Shown: positions 33,167 to 35,021 of the stretch, in pieces
Numbering within the stretch: the first letter of the stretch is position 1
How the letters are laid out: each line of letters starts with the position of its first letter
Source of the DNA: Treponema sp.
GTDB lineage: Bacteria > Spirochaetota > Spirochaetia > Treponematales > Breznakiellaceae
NCBI GenBank assembly: GCA_031278025.1
Contig: JAITLF010000275.1
Location: forward strand, 1 to 35,021
Direction of reading: 5' to 3'
DNA length: 35,021 nucleotides
Translations under genes and position numbers: made by a program
Notes under the pieces: model-generated
Databases searched by the model: none
The model's input: only the letters and a program-made list of their open reading frames with translations
Told to the model about the DNA's origin: nothing

Positions 33167-35007
33167 GTTACCGGGAATCAAACCTTGCCCTTATTCGGGA
33201 GAAGTACCCTGAGCTTGGGGAATGCCTTGAGCGGGCTCAATCCGGTGCGGAAGCGGCCCCGCGGGTAGAGGCCGCCGCGTCCGGGGAGCCTACCCTGGCC
33301 CTGGGGGATCTCCGCATCCATTCGAAACACGATCCCCGGCGGGAAGGGAAGCGGCTGGCGGAAACCCTGGAAGCGGGGGCCGGCCCTATCGTGGTTCTGG
33401 GCTTTGGCCTGGGCTACGCCGCCGAAGCCGCCGGGGAACGGTTTCCCCATCGGCCCCTCATCATCATTGAGTACCGCGGGGAGATCCTGGCGGCGGCCCT
33501 GGAAAGCCGGGACCTAAGGCGTTTCCTGGGGGAGCGGAACCTCGTGTTCATCCTGGGGGAAACCCGTCCGTGGGCGGTTACCGCGGCGCTCCGCCTCTTT
33601 GCGGGAAAACCGGTGCTGCTCAGGAACCGGGCCCTGACGGGCCTGGACGCGGCGTGGTACGGGGAGACGGAACGGATCATCACGACGTGGGTTTCCAAGG
33701 ACGACATAAACCGGGCGACCCTCAGGCGTTTTGGGAAGCGCTGGGTGAGGAACCTGGCCGCCAACATGACGGTTATACGGGATGCCCCGGGCATCGCCGC
33801 CCTTTCAGGATGCCTGGCGGGGACGGGCATTCCGGCGCTCCTTGTGGCGGCGGGGCCTTCCCTGGACCGTGCGGCGCCCTTCCTTGCGGACCTGGCGGAA
33901 CGCTGCGTGGTGGCGGCGGTGGACACGTCCCTTTCTTTCCTGCTCCGGCGGGGGGTGGACCCCGATTTTGCCCTGGTCGTGGACCCCCAGTACTGGAATT
34001 TCCGCCACCTTGACCGGGCAGATGCCCCCAAAACCCGCCTTGTCGCCGAATCGGCGGTGTATCCCCCGGCCCTGCGCTGCCCCTTCCGGGGCGTCCTGCT
34101 CTGCGGCTCCCTTTTCCCCCTGGGCCGCTTCATTGAGGACCGGGTGGACCCAAAGGGCGAATTGGGCGCGGGAGGCTCGGTCGCCACGACCGCCTGGGAC
34201 TTTGTCCGCCTGCTGGGGGCATCCGCCGTCTGGATAGCCGGCCTTGACCTCGCCTTCCCCGGCTTGAAGACCCACTTCAAAGGCGCCCTTTTCGAGACCC
34301 GCGCGTTGGCCGAATCAAGCCGCCTGGTCCCCGTCGAAACCCATTCGGTCCGCGCGCTGCGGGACGGCCGCCCCTTCCGCGCGCCCGCATCAGGCGGCGG
34401 CGAAGTCCTTACCGACCGGCGCCTTTCCCTCTACGCGGCGTGGTTCGAAAACCGCTTCGGCCTTTTCCCGGCCCTGCGCAACTACAGCCTCTCCTCCGGC
34501 GGCGCGGCCATCCCCGGCCTTATCCCCGCCGCGCCCGAAGACGTATTGGCCCTGCCCCCCCGGCGGGACGAGATACGCCGGATCCTGGAAGCGGTCTTTA
34601 CCCGGCTTGAGCGGGATTTCGGCAGCCCGGAACAGACAGCCGCCCGCGCCGCCCGGTACGCCGCCGCCCGCGCATCCCTCCTTGAAGGGCTGGAATGCAT
34701 ACAGACGACCGCGCGGGAAGCCGCGGCAGTGGCGGAATCCGCCGGGGCGGCAGCCGCCCTGAACCGGCGGGACCTTACGGACGCCCTTGCCGCGCTGGAC
34801 ACGGCGAACCGGATAATCACCGAAAGTACCGTAAAAGACGTGGCGGGCTTTCTCTTTCCCCCCTTTGAGGAACTGGAACAGGCCCTGACGGTTCCGGATT
34901 CAGACCCCCTTGGCCGCTATCTGGAACTCTCCGCCCGTTTCTACCATGCGGTTGCCGAAGCCGCCGCCGGCAACCTGCGGGAGATCCGGGGGGCCTGTCC
35001 CCCGTAA
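33163..35007 (+). CDS. DUF115/Maf-like protein, possible flagellin glycosylation factor
   Basis: The 614-residue product has an N-terminal Rossmann-like segment ('IVVLGFGLGYAAEAAGERFPHRPLIIIEY', about 76-104). The DUF115 domain follows (about 200-385), with 'IPALLVAAGPSLDRAAPFLADLAERCVVAAVDTSLSFLLRRGVDPDFALVVD', whose GPSLD motif is at 231-235, and 'GGSVATTAWDFVRLLGASAVWIAGLDLAF'. The C-terminal part is helical and Ala-rich. This matches the motility accessory factor (Maf) family, which glycosylates flagellins in other bacteria; treponemal flagellins are known to be glycosylated. The GTG start has no ribosome site but overlaps the stop of the 23-codon ORF, so coupling is likely. Whether it acts on flagellin or on a wall sugar is open. 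Confidence 0.8.
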   Translation: MSYRESNLALIREKYPELGECLERAQSGAEAAPRVEAAASGEPTLALGDLRIHSKHDPRREGKRLAETLEAGAGPIVVLGFGLGYAAEAAGERFPHRPLIIIEYRGEILAAALESRDLRRFLGERNLVFILGETRPWAVTAALRLFAGKPVLLRNRALTGLDAAWYGETERIITTWVSKDDINRATLRRFGKRWVRNLAANMTVIRDAPGIAALSGCLAGTGIPALLVAAGPSLDRAAPFLADLAERCVVAAVDTSLSFLLRRGVDPDFALVVDPQYWNFRHLDRADAPKTRLVAESAVYPPALRCPFRGVLLCGSLFPLGRFIEDRVDPKGELGAGGSVATTAWDFVRLLGASAVWIAGLDLAFPGLKTHFKGALFETRALAESSRLVPVETHSVRALRDGRPFRAPASGGGEVLTDRRLSLYAAWFENRFGLFPALRNYSLSSGGAAIPGLIPAAPEDVLALPPRRDEIRRILEAVFTRLERDFGSPEQTAARAARYAAARASLLEGLECIQTTAREAAAVAESAGAAAALNRRDLTDALAALDTANRIITESTVKDVAGFLFPPFEELEQALTVPDSDPLGRYLELSARFYHAVAEAAAGNLREIRGACPP

Positions 35008-35021
35008 CGCCGGCGGCAAGG

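Overview
The window looks like a spirochaete chromosome, most likely a Treponema-group organism of fairly high GC such as the termite-gut or free-living treponemes. The evidence is the gene order flbB-fliK-flgD-flgE-flbD-motA-motB-fliL-fliM-fliY-fliO-fliP-fliQ-fliR-flhB-flhA-flhF-flhG-fliA, which is the spirochaete periplasmic-flagellum order. It also carries FlbB, a FliY-type switch protein, and a hook protein with the Lys165/Cys178 pair used for lysinoalanine cross-linking. The species assignment is inference.

Layout. Positions 1-582 hold no convincing gene, but do hold inverted repeats and a GC-rich palindromic block. Positions 583-22437 are one long plus-strand motility cluster in this order: the FlbB collar protein; hook-length control, cap and hook (fliK, flgD, flgE); FlbD and the stator (flbD, motA, motB); FliL; the switch (fliM, fliY); the export gate (fliO, fliP, fliQ, fliR, flhB, flhA); placement regulators (flhF, flhG); an unknown membrane protein; sigma-28 (fliA); FapA; a small unknown protein; and a SwrB/DUF2802-like membrane protein. 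Most genes overlap or abut. The cluster has wide seams at flgE/flbD, motB/fliL, fliY/fliO and flhA/flhF. They hold hairpins, repeat elements or AT-rich possible promoters, so the cluster is probably split into sub-operons.

Positions 22438-22621 are a convergent spacer with a 21-bp tandem repeat. The minus strand then carries glutamine-dependent NAD synthetase and a macro-domain protein. A plus-strand isocitrate dehydrogenase follows, divergent from the macro gene. Next comes a minus-strand group: a 46-aa secreted or anchored peptide, a coiled-coil protein, and a large beta-propeller plus degenerate NodB protein that has lost its catalytic histidines. A 108-bp nested inverted-repeat element follows at 29341-29448.

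Positions 29455-35007 are a cell-envelope region. A minus-strand LysM/M23 endopeptidase gene diverges from a plus-strand operon of a short signal peptidase I, a class B penicillin-binding protein with a PASTA-like tail, a 23-codon ORF and a DUF115/Maf-like protein. The DUF115 protein may connect to flagellin glycosylation.

The strongest candidates for new biology are the catalytically dead NodB fusion and its two small partners, the sigma-28/FapA/small protein/SwrB-like module, the repeat family found only in seams between genes, the hairpin after flgE, and the overlapping 23-codon ORF before the DUF115 gene.
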